DNA of 64,000 nucleotides from positions 248,001-312,000 of the forward strand of contig NZ_PVNO01000024.1 of NCBI RefSeq assembly GCF_002993325.1. Direction: 5' to 3'. A model generated the notes under the pieces. It saw only the letters and a list, made by a program, of their open reading frames with translations. It did not search any database and was not told the DNA's origin. The stretch comes from Alteromonas gracilis (GTDB lineage Bacteria; Pseudomonadota; Gammaproteobacteria; Enterobacterales; Alteromonadaceae). A program made the position numbers and the translations under genes. Of this stretch, positions 55,246-64,000 are shown in pieces; the stretch's first letter is position 1; each line of letters starts with the position of its first letter.

Positions 55246-56598
55246 ATGTGGTTCATGGCTCAATACGCTTTTGAGTTACTTCCCAGGGCTGAAGTTTTGC
55301 TAACCGCTTTAAAGACTTTCAATGACAAGCGCTATCTGAGTATTTTTCTGTTTGGTATTTCCAGTGGCTTTCCATGGATAATGATTGGCTCAGTACTTTC
55401 AGCCTGGTTAAAAGATGAGGGGCTCTCTCGTTCCGCCATAGGACTCTTTGGAATTATTTTTGCCACTTACTCCTTTAATTTCTTATGGTCTCCCCTGGTC
55501 GACAAGGTTAAGCCGCCTTTTTTAGGTCAACGCAAAGGCTGGATTTTCGCGATGCAGTTATGCATTGTGCTTTTGTGCCTCGGTATGTCTCAACTAACTG
55601 CAACTTACGATTTGTACTATGTCGCGTTTGTAGGCTTACTGATCGCTATTGCGTCTGCTACGCAAGACATCGCCATTGACGGCTTCCGTATCGATTGCAT
55701 AGATAAAGACGACAAGGATGGATTGTCTGCAGCGTCTTCGATGGCAACGGCTGGGTGGTGGACTGGCTATGGCGGGCTTGGCGCAATTCCATTTTTTCTC
55801 GCCGATTTAACCGCCTGGTCTTGGCCTGACATTTACCTGCTGTTAGCGGCAATTATGGCGTTATTAATGTGTGCAACCCTAATAGCCAATGAACCTCTCA
55901 TTGACAGGGAAGCCTTGCTTCAAAAAATCACTCACAAGACGAATAGCTCTCCCGTTGTTTACTGGGTTAGAACTACACTTGTCACACCGTTTTCGGAATT
56001 TTTTAGTCGTAATGGCGTTAAGCTCGCAGCATCTTTTTTACTTTTTATTTTTCTATTCAAAATCGGCGAGGCCTTTCTTGGTCGAATGAGTATCGTTTTT
56101 TATAAAGAAATTGGCTTCTCTAACAGCGATATCGCGACATATTCAAAACTGCTCAACTGGTGGGTAACGATTATTTTTTCTCTATTAGGTGGCCTTGTTA
56201 ATATTCGCTATGGCATATATCGGGGGCTTATGACTGCCGGTGTGGCAATGGCCGCGTCAAACCTTCTCTTTGCGCTTATTGCGCAAACAGGTCCTTCTAC
56301 TTCTCTACTAGCGGTAACTGTAATCGTTGACGGCTTTACGGGCGCATGGAGCACCGTGGCGATGGTCGCCTTTATATCGCTGTTATGTAACCGGGCCTTT
56401 AGCGCTACACAATATGCACTAATGGCATCGCTGAGCGTTGCAGGGCGAACGTTGGTTGCCTCTAGCAGTGGTGTAGTCGTAGACAGTTTGCACGGTGACT
56501 GGAGCTTATTTTTTATTCTAACTGCCGCAATGGTAATTCCAAGCCTCTGCTTCTTATATGCTATTCGCCACCATATCAACCGGGTTGAAAGAGGGTAA
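55246..56598 (+). CDS. ampG: MFS permease, AmpG-like
   Basis: 450 residues with about 12-14 hydrophobic helices. The N-terminal SIFLFGISSGFPWIMIGSVLSAWLKDEGLS-like region, FNFLWSPLVDKVKPP and ASATQDIAIDGFRID closely follow AmpG, the inner-membrane importer of anhydromuropeptides for peptidoglycan recycling and beta-lactamase signalling. No ampC or ampR is nearby. An acetyl-CoA transporter-like MFS (AT-1) is the alternative family name. Confidence 0.85.
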   Translation: MWFMAQYAFELLPRAEVLLTALKTFNDKRYLSIFLFGISSGFPWIMIGSVLSAWLKDEGLSRSAIGLFGIIFATYSFNFLWSPLVDKVKPPFLGQRKGWIFAMQLCIVLLCLGMSQLTATYDLYYVAFVGLLIAIASATQDIAIDGFRIDCIDKDDKDGLSAASSMATAGWWTGYGGLGAIPFFLADLTAWSWPDIYLLLAAIMALLMCATLIANEPLIDREALLQKITHKTNSSPVVYWVRTTLVTPFSEFFSRNGVKLAASFLLFIFLFKIGEAFLGRMSIVFYKEIGFSNSDIATYSKLLNWWVTIIFSLLGGLVNIRYGIYRGLMTAGVAMAASNLLFALIAQTGPSTSLLAVTVIVDGFTGAWSTVAMVAFISLLCNRAFSATQYALMASLSVAGRTLVASSSGVVVDSLHGDWSLFFILTAAMVIPSLCFLYAIRHHINRVERG

Positions 56599-56685
56599 TT
56601 TAATCTTAATGCCTTGCAAGTTCCCAAGTGTTATCTACATTTAAACTAAGGGTGTAGTTTTAAAACTAGCTACCAAGGAAGAATA

Positions 56686-58872
56686 TTGAGTGCAGCCAAG
56701 GTTGACCATGTAAAGAGCAAACCATTAGCGAAAGTCCTGAAGTTTACTTTACTAAAAGTAAACGTCATCGCAGGGCTTATTGCGCTGATCACCGTTACCT
56801 TTTTGATAAGTCTCGTTAACCAAGAGAAACGCATCGTAGCGAGCCTGACAAAAGGGCACGCCATTGAAGCTGACATTCTTGCTGCTGAGCAGCACATCAA
56901 CCGCTACAATCTTCGTAATTTCGCTGACTCCCCTACTGCAACGGCATCGTTTAATAATCTTAAACTACCATTAAGCGTAGCCCATCAGAACTTACGTCTT
57001 TTCTTTGAGACCGAACTAGGTATCTCCGAAGCAGGCCGTATCTTGGATGAGGATACCTTTTTAGCAATATCTCGTAATTTAGGCAATGGACCAAGCGAGC
57101 AAAAGGCTGTCGATGTGCTTAATCTAGTACATACTCTCGTGAAGAGCCCGCCGAATATAGCAGCACGTTACGACACGAGTGGATTGACCCTACTTCCTCT
57201 GATGACGTTCATCCAAGACCGCGAAAGCGCTAACTTCAATGAATTACAAGGCCTCTACAGTCGCTTCTATCTTACCCTCATCGTCGGCGTTATAGCGCTG
57301 TCATCGTGGTACTTTGTGGCTTGGTTAATCTACAAAAGACATACACGTAGTGGCCGCCATAAGTTTAGTAAGTCAAAGTTAAGAGTGACCCCAATAAACG
57401 ATGACTCCGAGATGCAAAATAAAGCGTTTTTGCAGCTTATTAGCCATGAGTTTCGCGCACCGATAAGCGCAATAATCAGTGCACTTGAGCTTATTCCGAA
57501 CATGGAGTCTAAGCGTTCTCATTTAATTCAACAGGCAGAGCAGTCCAGCTATCGATTACTTAACCTTACGAATAATCTGACTGAGGTTCTTGCGAATAAA
57601 GCCGACGATGACCTTCAATTAACCAAAATTGATTTAATAAGCCTGCTTGATGAATGTATTTCACCTTTTTCAGTCCAAGTAAAAGACAAGAAAATCGAAT
57701 TTAATATGCACTGCAGTCACAGCGTACCCCAGTATGTAAATACGGATCCTATTGCTATTTCAAAGGTGATAACCAACATACTTGATAACGCAGTCAAGTT
57801 TACTACCAATGGGCTAATTGATGTTGCCATTACAACCCAAGTCAAAAAACGAGAAATATTCTTAGTCGTCGTTATCAGCGATACGGGAATAGGCATTGAT
57901 GATGTCACTCAGAAACGCATGTTTGAGAGGTTCTATCGCGGCGAACATGCCAACGTTCGGCGTTATCCTGGCGCAGGTATTGGGCTATCTATTGCAAGCA
58001 AATGCATCGCTAAACTTGGTGGGGATATAGAAGTTTCAAGCACAGTAGGCGTAGGTTCAGAGTTTAAGATTTTTATCCCCCTTAACCCCGTCGAAATTAA
58101 ACAGCCAGCAGTGGAAACCCCGTCTAACGCCAAGTTTGCGGTGGTTGACGATCTCGAAATCTCACGGCTACATTTACAAGCTATTATTACCTCTGAGGGT
58201 TTTACAGCACGTACGTTTTCATCGGGTGCAAACCTTTTAAACCTTCACGATGAAATATTGCAGTTCTCCGGAATTATTGTCGACCTTTATATGCCTGGGA
58301 TGAATGGCCTTGAACTGGTAAAAACTTTACGAGCGATATACAGAGAAAGGGTTCCGCCCATAATCGTATTATCAGCCACACCGGATATTGCAAATATCAT
58401 CGCTACTAGCGAACTGCCGGTCTACCAAGGCTTTGTAAAGCCAATCGACCGAAACAGGTTTGTAGATGCGCTTCGTCATCTAACCACAAATAGCAAAAAT
58501 GCAGTGCCCGATGAGAAAAAGGCACGAATATTAGTTGTTGAAGATGAGCCTATAAATGCTGAATTGGTCGAATACATGCTTCAATGTATGGGGCACGAGG
58601 TGACTGTAAGTTACACGGGCGATGATGCTATTAGCAGAGCCAATGAAACCGCCTTTGACTGTGTTTTACTCGATATTAACCTGCCAGACATTAGCGGTTT
58701 GGAGGTTGCGAAAATACTGAAGGAAGGCCGTCCCGACCTTCCTATCATCGCATTAACAGCAAATGCACATCGCGACGATAAAGAAGCCTCTTTACGTTCG
58801 GGTATTCGTTACCATCTTGTAAAACCTGTAACCTTTCAAGAGCTTAAAAATACGCTTCGCTTGGCACTTTAA
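56686..58872 (+). CDS. Hybrid sensor histidine kinase with two receiver domains
   Basis: 728 residues from TTG 56686 (AAGGAA upstream). Two membrane helices (about residues 22-42 and 192-214) enclose a periplasmic sensor region. Then HisKA (LISHEFRAPISAI), HATPase (NILDNAVKFT, DTGIGI, GAGIGLSIA), a first REC domain (VDLYMPGMNGLE) and a second (VVEDEPINAEL; LLDINLPDISGLE). It is probably a phosphorelay kinase; no Hpt partner is adjacent. Convergent with the diguanylate cyclase pair, so it may share their pathway. Confidence 0.92.
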   Translation: MSAAKVDHVKSKPLAKVLKFTLLKVNVIAGLIALITVTFLISLVNQEKRIVASLTKGHAIEADILAAEQHINRYNLRNFADSPTATASFNNLKLPLSVAHQNLRLFFETELGISEAGRILDEDTFLAISRNLGNGPSEQKAVDVLNLVHTLVKSPPNIAARYDTSGLTLLPLMTFIQDRESANFNELQGLYSRFYLTLIVGVIALSSWYFVAWLIYKRHTRSGRHKFSKSKLRVTPINDDSEMQNKAFLQLISHEFRAPISAIISALELIPNMESKRSHLIQQAEQSSYRLLNLTNNLTEVLANKADDDLQLTKIDLISLLDECISPFSVQVKDKKIEFNMHCSHSVPQYVNTDPIAISKVITNILDNAVKFTTNGLIDVAITTQVKKREIFLVVVISDTGIGIDDVTQKRMFERFYRGEHANVRRYPGAGIGLSIASKCIAKLGGDIEVSSTVGVGSEFKIFIPLNPVEIKQPAVETPSNAKFAVVDDLEISRLHLQAIITSEGFTARTFSSGANLLNLHDEILQFSGIIVDLYMPGMNGLELVKTLRAIYRERVPPIIVLSATPDIANIIATSELPVYQGFVKPIDRNRFVDALRHLTTNSKNAVPDEKKARILVVEDEPINAELVEYMLQCMGHEVTVSYTGDDAISRANETAFDCVLLDINLPDISGLEVAKILKEGRPDLPIIALTANAHRDDKEASLRSGIRYHLVKPVTFQELKNTLRLAL

Positions 58873-58888
58873 TAGTGCTGAGCCGGTT

Positions 58889-59863
58889 TTATTCGTAAAT
58901 ACAGTATTGGTTTCGGCCGCTTTCTTTTGCTTTATAAAGCGCTTGGTCTGAACATTCTAACCAGGCCATCGCACTTTTAAAGTCTGCAGAGAATTGAGCA
59001 AGGCCAAGACTAACAGTGAAACTTATCGACTCTCCTTCATGCTCAACCGTTAAACGCTGTGCGAGTTGGCGAATTCGCTCTGCAACGGCTCTCGCATCTT
59101 CTACCGTGGAATCATTCAACATGATAGCAAACTCTTCCCCGCCATATCGTCCTGCTAAATCGGTTTCCCTTACACAACGCTTTATTAGCGCTGCAAGCAT
59201 TTGAATAACTTTATCACCGGCTTGATGACCGTAAGTATCGTTAATGCGCTTAAAGTGATCGATATCCAACATGAGCGCTGTACTTGGTTTACCTCTACGA
59301 ACGCACAGCTTATACATCTCGTCAAAGCGTTCTTGCCAATAGCGACGGTTAAAAAGCCCGGTGAGACCGTCAACGCGACTCGCTGTTTTCAGCTCTTCGT
59401 TCAGGTGCTCCATACCCAACTTGCCTAACGCTTGCTCAGTTACGTCGTATACAAGCATACAAAAGCGTTCAACTCGGCCATTATTTTCTACAATAGGAAA
59501 AATGGTCACGTTTTGATACATAAACTCGGCGGCGCAAGTAACGGGGCGATTACAGGTAAACTTGAATAAGAAAGGACGCTGCTCCCATATAATGAAGACA
59601 GGGCTTTTCAAATTGAAGACCGGGTCGATTTTCGTTCTCAGCCATGCCTCATCTATCTCAGAAAAATGAGAAAAAATGCTGCCGCCAATCACTGACTGTG
59701 CTTTTTTAGCGCTGTGGTTTTCTAAAAACTTGTTCCACACGTGTACTGTAAAATTACGGTCAAGTACCGCAATTCCAACCTCTATGGAATCAAGTAATTC
59801 CAGGGGAACCTGAGAAGCCGTACCTTCCGTGTTCTGGGTCAACGTTTTTGTTGAAGCATTCAT
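58889..59863 (-). CDS. PAS-GGDEF diguanylate cyclase
   Basis: 324 residues. A PAS domain (about residues 25-145, LLDSIEVGIAVLDRNFTVHVWN) is followed by a GGDEF domain with an intact active site RYGGEEFAIM, FNRRYWQERF and DIDHFKRINDTYGHQAGD. It makes cyclic di-GMP. The RxxD inhibitory site is not obvious. Its ATG overlaps the end of the REC-CheC gene by 4 bases, so they are translationally coupled. Confidence 0.93.
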   Translation of the reverse strand: MNASTKTLTQNTEGTASQVPLELLDSIEVGIAVLDRNFTVHVWNKFLENHSAKKAQSVIGGSIFSHFSEIDEAWLRTKIDPVFNLKSPVFIIWEQRPFLFKFTCNRPVTCAAEFMYQNVTIFPIVENNGRVERFCMLVYDVTEQALGKLGMEHLNEELKTASRVDGLTGLFNRRYWQERFDEMYKLCVRRGKPSTALMLDIDHFKRINDTYGHQAGDKVIQMLAALIKRCVRETDLAGRYGGEEFAIMLNDSTVEDARAVAERIRQLAQRLTVEHEGESISFTVSLGLAQFSADFKSAMAWLECSDQALYKAKESGRNQYCIYE

Positions 59864-60927
59864 AGACTTTCCTTGCCACCGTTAGCGTCCATTTCATCAC
59901 TTAATAAGCGTTCGTAAACGTGATTCATGGCATCTCCGGGAAAGAGCAGCAGTAAATCAAACGAGATATCCCTTGCTTTAATGGCATACCCAATCTCTAT
60001 GGCCATTAGCTTGCCCCACCGGTGCACATTATCACTCAACAACGCTGACAAACCTTGATGTTGACCAAGCAACACTGGGTGAGTGTGACTGAATGCTACG
60101 TTTAACTGTTCAGACAAACCGTTCAAGCACGCACCGATAAGGATATTAGACACGTCCATAAGCGCTTCTAACGCTAATTTATCAGACGACGCTGAAGGCG
60201 GGTATTTTAGTAGGTCAACGATGTTTTGAGAGTTGGTGTCATTGAAGATCACCAGTGCTTCACCACTTATGCCCTCGCTGATAAATCCCTTAGAAACCGC
60301 TGACACGCTCTCGTTTCGGTTTATCTCAGCCACCGCCATAGAGAGTTCGTTGCTCTCTATAAGGTTTACATTCGGGATAGGTAAATCAATGAATTCACCC
60401 AGTAGTTCAGCGAGGTTTTCCCCTGCTCGCCCCATAGCGATGTTCACCATTTCCCTACAGGCGTCTAATTTATCTTCGTTGCTTGTCGGTTCATCTCGTG
60501 TTTGAGGCGCATCATTTTTTTGCACTGTGTTTAAACGAGCACCTGACGAATGACCTTCACCACTGTAGATACCGTAAGACGATAATATATGGCTGAGCTT
60601 TTCGTTATCGATGGGCTTTCTGATAAAATCTAATGCACCAAGCGCCAGCATTTTTTCTCGTGCTTGTGCCTGCACATCACCCGACACAACGATTACCAAA
60701 CACGGTAAGTCGAACTTACGGATAGCTTCCATTGTTTGATAGCCATCCATAACCGGCATATTGAGATCTAAAAAAACGACATCTCCTTTACCTTCTCGAA
60801 TAAGCGTTAGCGCCTGTTCACCATTTTCAGCAAAAGAAACATCCACATCCCAATTATCAGGCAAACTACGCGCCATTTGACGCCTTGCGAAACCCGAGTC
60901 GTCGCAAATCAATATTGGAGTACTCAT
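59860..60927 (-). CDS. Response regulator with CheC-like phosphatase domain
   Basis: 355 residues. REC domain at residues 1-120 with the phosphorylation Asp in VVFLDLNMPVMDG and the Lys in FIRKPID. A CheC/CheX-like domain covers about residues 150-345: ACREMVNIAMGRAGENLAELLG and LMDVSNILIGACLNGLSEQL carry the two E/D-x2-N motifs typical of CheC-type aspartyl-phosphate phosphatases. It could dephosphorylate its own REC or another regulator. In an operon with the diguanylate cyclase. Confidence 0.88.
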   Translation of the reverse strand: MSTPILICDDSGFARRQMARSLPDNWDVDVSFAENGEQALTLIREGKGDVVFLDLNMPVMDGYQTMEAIRKFDLPCLVIVVSGDVQAQAREKMLALGALDFIRKPIDNEKLSHILSSYGIYSGEGHSSGARLNTVQKNDAPQTRDEPTSNEDKLDACREMVNIAMGRAGENLAELLGEFIDLPIPNVNLIESNELSMAVAEINRNESVSAVSKGFISEGISGEALVIFNDTNSQNIVDLLKYPPSASSDKLALEALMDVSNILIGACLNGLSEQLNVAFSHTHPVLLGQHQGLSALLSDNVHRWGKLMAIEIGYAIKARDISFDLLLLFPGDAMNHVYERLLSDEMDANGGKESL

Positions 60928-60936
60928 GGTAACGCC

Positions 60937-61770
60937 TTAAACTGCGACGGGGGCTTTAATGTGTGGATGTGACTGGTAGTTTTTTAGCGTGAAGTCGTCA
61001 AAAGAAAACCCAAAGATGTCTTTAACTTCCGGGTTTATTTCCATTGTTGGACGTGCAAACGGCTCGCGGCTAAGCTGCAGCTCGACCTGTTCAAGATGAT
61101 TTGAGTACAAGTGCGCATCACCTAGCGTATGAATGAAATCACCGGGCTCCAGATCGCAAACTTGGGCAATCATCATGGTGAGAAGTGCATAACTTGCAAT
61201 ATTAAATGGCACGCCCAAGAAAATGTCGCCGCTGCGTTGATACAGCTGACAGCTTAGCTTTCCGTCAAGCACATAGAACTGGAACAGCGTGTGACAAGGG
61301 GGCAGCGCCTGTTTACCCATTGCCGCATTTTCTTTTGGAGAATAATTGGTGTCTGGCAAAACCGCTGGATTCCACCCGCTCACGATAAGACGTCGAGAGT
61401 CAGGGTTGGTCTTGATTTGCTCTACCACTTCTGCGATTTGATCTACCGACGTACCATCGCCGCGATCCCAACTGCGCCACTGTTGACCATAAATAGGGCC
61501 AAGCTCACCCTCATCAGTTGCCCATTCATCCCATATTTTCACGCCATGCTCTTTTAAATAGGCGATGTTAGTCTCGCCTTTTAGAAACCAAAGCAGCTCA
61601 TGAATAATTGATTTAAGGTGGCACTTCTTCGTGGTCACCAACGGAAAACCTTCTTGGAGGTTAAATCGCATCTGATAGCCAAATACACTTAACGTACCCG
61701 TACCAGTTCGATCTTCCTTTTTCACACCCGTATCACGTACATGGCGCATTAATGCGAGATATTCTTTCAT
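60937..61770 (-). CDS. thyA: Thymidylate synthase
   Basis: 277 residues, near the E. coli length (264) with an insert at [10 protein letters not shown]. Catalytic cysteine in [56 protein letters not shown] and HLYSNH complete the signature. It converts dUMP to dTMP with methylene-tetrahydrofolate. Behind lgt in the order seen in E. coli. Confidence 0.97.
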   Translation of the reverse strand: MKEYLALMRHVRDTGVKKEDRTGTGTLSVFGYQMRFNLQEGFPLVTTKKCHLKSIIHELLWFLKGETNIAYLKEHGVKIWDEWATDEGELGPIYGQQWRSWDRGDGTSVDQIAEVVEQIKTNPDSRRLIVSGWNPAVLPDTNYSPKENAAMGKQALPPCHTLFQFYVLDGKLSCQLYQRSGDIFLGVPFNIASYALLTMMIAQVCDLEPGDFIHTLGDAHLYSNHLEQVELQLSREPFARPTMEINPEVKDIFGFSFDDFTLKNYQSHPHIKAPVAV

Positions 61771-61788
61771 CGTTATTCTTATATTTAT

Positions 61789-62592
61789 TTACTGTTCAAC
61801 ACGGTCTTTTCCACGCATATATGCGCGTACTAATAATCCTATTCCTAAAGCAATCATAGGTAAACAAAGAAGTTGTCCTTGGCTTAGGCCCATTTGATAT
61901 AAGCCAATATGCGCGTCGGGCTCTCTGAAAAACTCAACGATAAAACGGAAGCTTCCGTAGCCTAATAAGAACAAACCACTGACTGCCCCTACTGGGCGCT
62001 TTTTAGCAGAATAAAGCCATAAAATGATAAAGAGTAAAACCCCCTCTAGCGCAAACTCGTAGAGCTGAGAGGGATGGCGAGGCACATTACCCGCATTGGG
62101 AAATATAACCGCCCATGGCACATCGGTACTGCGCCCCCAAAGCTCTGCGTTAAGGAAGTTTCCAATTCGCCCTGCACCTAACCCAATCGGTACAAGTGGC
62201 GCGACGAAGTCCCCTAATCTCAGGAAAGTCGTGTTCATACACTTCGCTCGCCAAAACAGCGCCGCCAATACTCCAAGTAATCCACCGTGGAATGACATAC
62301 CGCCAGCCCAAATCTTAAAGAGATACAGCGGGTCGTCGAGGAACATGCCAAACTGATAAAAGAATACGTAACCGATACGGCCACCTAAAATAACGCCAAC
62401 AAAGCTCCAGAAAAGTAAATCGCTTAGCTGCTCGCGACTCCAATTCGTTTGTGACAGGCGCTTTTGTGCCAATAGATAGGCGGCGATGAAGCCCACAAGG
62501 TACATTAGACCGTACCAACGAACACTTAACGGGCCCATACTGAAGATAACGGGGTCGATACTGGGGAATACCAGATAACTGCTCTGTTCCAT
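61789..62592 (-). CDS. lgt: Prolipoprotein diacylglyceryl transferase
   Basis: 267 residues, with about seven membrane helices and the Lgt signature [22 protein letters not shown] and LYEFALEG are also conserved. It transfers diacylglycerol to the lipobox cysteine of prolipoproteins. I chose ATG 62592 (MEQSSYLVF), four bases after the TSUP stop; a TTG at 62604 is in frame but would overlap that gene. Confidence 0.96.
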   Translation of the reverse strand: MEQSSYLVFPSIDPVIFSMGPLSVRWYGLMYLVGFIAAYLLAQKRLSQTNWSREQLSDLLFWSFVGVILGGRIGYVFFYQFGMFLDDPLYLFKIWAGGMSFHGGLLGVLAALFWRAKCMNTTFLRLGDFVAPLVPIGLGAGRIGNFLNAELWGRSTDVPWAVIFPNAGNVPRHPSQLYEFALEGVLLFIILWLYSAKKRPVGAVSGLFLLGYGSFRFIVEFFREPDAHIGLYQMGLSQGQLLCLPMIALGIGLLVRAYMRGKDRVEQ

Positions 62593-62596
62593 TACT

Positions 62597-63403
62597 TTAT
62601 TCAATTCCTAAAATCATTCTAATACTTACGAGAACCAGCAAGCATGCCAACATCGCTTTCAATATGCGAACGTTCACGCGCTGTCCAAGCTTCGCGCCAA
62701 TATTTGCGGTGAACATCGAGGTAGCAACAATACCAGCTGTAGCGGGTAAATAAACATATCCTAAACTGTGTTCTGGTACATCTATCGCATTCCACCCTGC
62801 AATAACAAAACTAGTGGTTCCAAAGACCGCAATAACTAAGCCGCAAAAAGCAGCACAGCCGATAGCCGCGCGTACATTAACACGAAACCATACTAGAGCA
62901 GGCACCAACAATGCACCACCACCTATGCCCATCAACGCACTTAGCAAACCAGCACCACCTCCTACGACGGATAAGGTGCCGTTAGACGCTTCGTTTTCGG
63001 ACGCTTTTTGTTTCCCGAATATCATTTGCAGTGCAATTAAAATAACTAGTACGGCAAAAATATCCTTTAAGAGCTCACCGGATATATGACTTGCCACCTG
63101 TGCGCCTATAATAGCGCCAACGGCAATGCCCAAGCCCGTGTAAAGCACCACTCTACGTTGAATATTACCGAGTTTGTAATGAGCGAGCGCCGAGGACATG
63201 CCCGTAAAAATAATGGTTGAAAGCGAAGTAGCAATAGCAACCGGCATGACAGTTTCAGTGGTCATTCCCATAAAGTGAATGAGCAAATACGACAGTGCAG
63301 GCACGATAATAAGACCACCGCCAATGCCAAGCATTCCCGCGAGAATGCCAACAACGGAGCCTAGAATCAGGCAACTGACTATGATAACAACGAATGGGTC
63401 CAT
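62597..63403 (-). CDS. TSUP family (TauE/SafE) anion exporter
   Basis: 268 residues with 8-9 membrane helices and the two family repeats: [19 protein letters not shown] and [22 protein letters not shown] proteins carry sulfite, sulfonates or other small anions; the substrate cannot be assigned. It sits between ptsP and lgt, 3 and 4 bases from each, so it is in the same operon. Confidence 0.92.
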   Translation of the reverse strand: MDPFVVIIVSCLILGSVVGILAGMLGIGGGLIIVPALSYLLIHFMGMTTETVMPVAIATSLSTIIFTGMSSALAHYKLGNIQRRVVLYTGLGIAVGAIIGAQVASHISGELLKDIFAVLVILIALQMIFGKQKASENEASNGTLSVVGGGAGLLSALMGIGGGALLVPALVWFRVNVRAAIGCAAFCGLVIAVFGTTSFVIAGWNAIDVPEHSLGYVYLPATAGIVATSMFTANIGAKLGQRVNVRILKAMLACLLVLVSIRMILGIE

Positions 63404-63406
63404 TCC

Positions 63407-64000
63407 TTAGGCACCTGCTCGGATAAGGCCTCCAAGGCCCTTTGTTTCAAGATATTTATTCAAGTGCACAAAGACTTCTTCTTGATTCACTGAAGTAAGT
63501 GCCAGCGAAAGTAATTGCTTACACTCATCTAACGTGACTTTTCGAATAAGCCAGTTGATCTTCCTTAAGTTAAAACCATTCATACTCAATCGGCGGTATC
63601 CCATCCCCATTAGCAGTAATGCGCCAGCAGGCTCACCGGCAATTTCGCCACAAATAGTCACCGGCACCTGATTCTGATTAGCTTTTTGCACCACATCGTA
63701 AAGCGCACCTAATACCGCAGGATGATAACTGTTGTAGAGACCTGCTACTCGCGTATTGTTTCTATCTACCGCTAGTAAATACTGGGTTAAGTCATTGCTG
63801 CCTACCGAGAAAAAGTCGACGTGCTTGGCCAATTGAGGTAATTGATAAAGTACAGAAGGTACTTCAAGCATGATACCTAACTTAGGTTTGTTCAGGACCT
63901 CTCCTGACTCAGCTATTTCATCAGATATCTCGTAAAATGCCTGATTAATAAGTCGCTTTGCCTCTTGCACTTCAGACACGGTGGAGATCATGGGCAGCAT
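63407..64000 (-). CDS. ptsP: PTS-Ntr enzyme I (PtsP), N-terminus outside window
   Basis: The last 197 residues of enzyme I-Ntr: LGIMLEVPSVLYQLPQLAKHVDFFSVGSNDLTQYLLAVDRNN and ICGEIAGEPAGALLLMGMGYRRLSMN are the PEP-binding barrel motifs, with the catalytic cysteine in ICGEIAG. The gene continues right of the window, so 64000 is not its start. PtsP phosphorylates NPr and links to nitrogen and potassium control. The ptsP-lgt-thyA order is as in E. coli, with TSUP inserted. Confidence 0.94.
   Translation of the reverse strand: MLPMISTVSEVQEAKRLINQAFYEISDEIAESGEVLNKPKLGIMLEVPSVLYQLPQLAKHVDFFSVGSNDLTQYLLAVDRNNTRVAGLYNSYHPAVLGALYDVVQKANQNQVPVTICGEIAGEPAGALLLMGMGYRRLSMNGFNLRKINWLIRKVTLDECKQLLSLALTSVNQEEVFVHLNKYLETKGLGGLIRAGA

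Overview
The window looks like a chromosome segment of a marine gammaproteobacterium of the Alteromonas type. The evidence is gene order (parE-yqiA-cpdA-yqiB-nudF next to tolC; ptsP-TSUP-lgt-thyA; rapA-rluA), protein similarity to enterobacterial and alteromonad families, and moderate GC content. It is dense in genes and mostly housekeeping. I see no insertion sequence, prophage, CRISPR array, rRNA or tRNA gene. The protein identities come from recognised motifs and remembered family sequences; no database search was run.

Left part (1-15300): nutrient assimilation. A nitrate/nitrite assimilation operon on the minus strand (nirB-nirD-nasA, with nasA running off the left edge) has an elaborate control region: NtrC-like enhancer sites, a sigma-54-like promoter, then an RNA leader with hairpins and a strong intrinsic terminator just before nirB. 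A NIT-ANTAR protein (NasR type) about 3 kb away is the expected antiterminator for that leader, and it has its own NtrC-like site and sigma-54-type promoter. A SulP anion transporter and a small membrane protein lie between them. Next comes dabB-dabA, an energy-coupled inorganic carbon uptake pair, followed by a Sua5/TsaC tRNA-modification enzyme and an NhaR-like LysR regulator.

Middle (15400-47500): a minus-strand group (nucleotidyltransferase-fold protein, PAP2 phosphatase, BolA, AlkB), rlmG, a periplasmic cyclophilin, small enzymes, a histidine-rich TonB receptor behind two Zur-like palindromes, the complete EF-P lysylation set (epmA, efp, epmB), uncharacterised genes, the parE-to-nudF group, tolC, a single-domain voltage-gated cation channel with an acidic selectivity filter, a large TPR lipoprotein, the cold-shock helicase deaD, and cysG, which makes the siroheme needed by NirB.

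Right part (47500-64000): a secreted HExxH metallopeptidase-like protein, a broken HTH/DUF4019-like gene, rapA-rluA, small unknowns, an AmpG-like permease, a hybrid histidine kinase facing a REC-CheC and diguanylate cyclase pair, and thyA-lgt-TSUP-ptsP. PtsP (cut by the right edge) belongs to the nitrogen phosphotransferase system, but it is far from the nitrate genes and no direct link is visible.

The most notable features are the two-layer (NtrC/sigma-54 plus ANTAR attenuation) control of nitrate assimilation, the DAB carbon pump beside it in an apparently heterotrophic genome, the Zur-like controlled His-rich receptor, the channel with a filter resembling engineered calcium-selective NavAb, an exact 17-bp x5 tandem array after tolC, and a deletion-type pseudogene.
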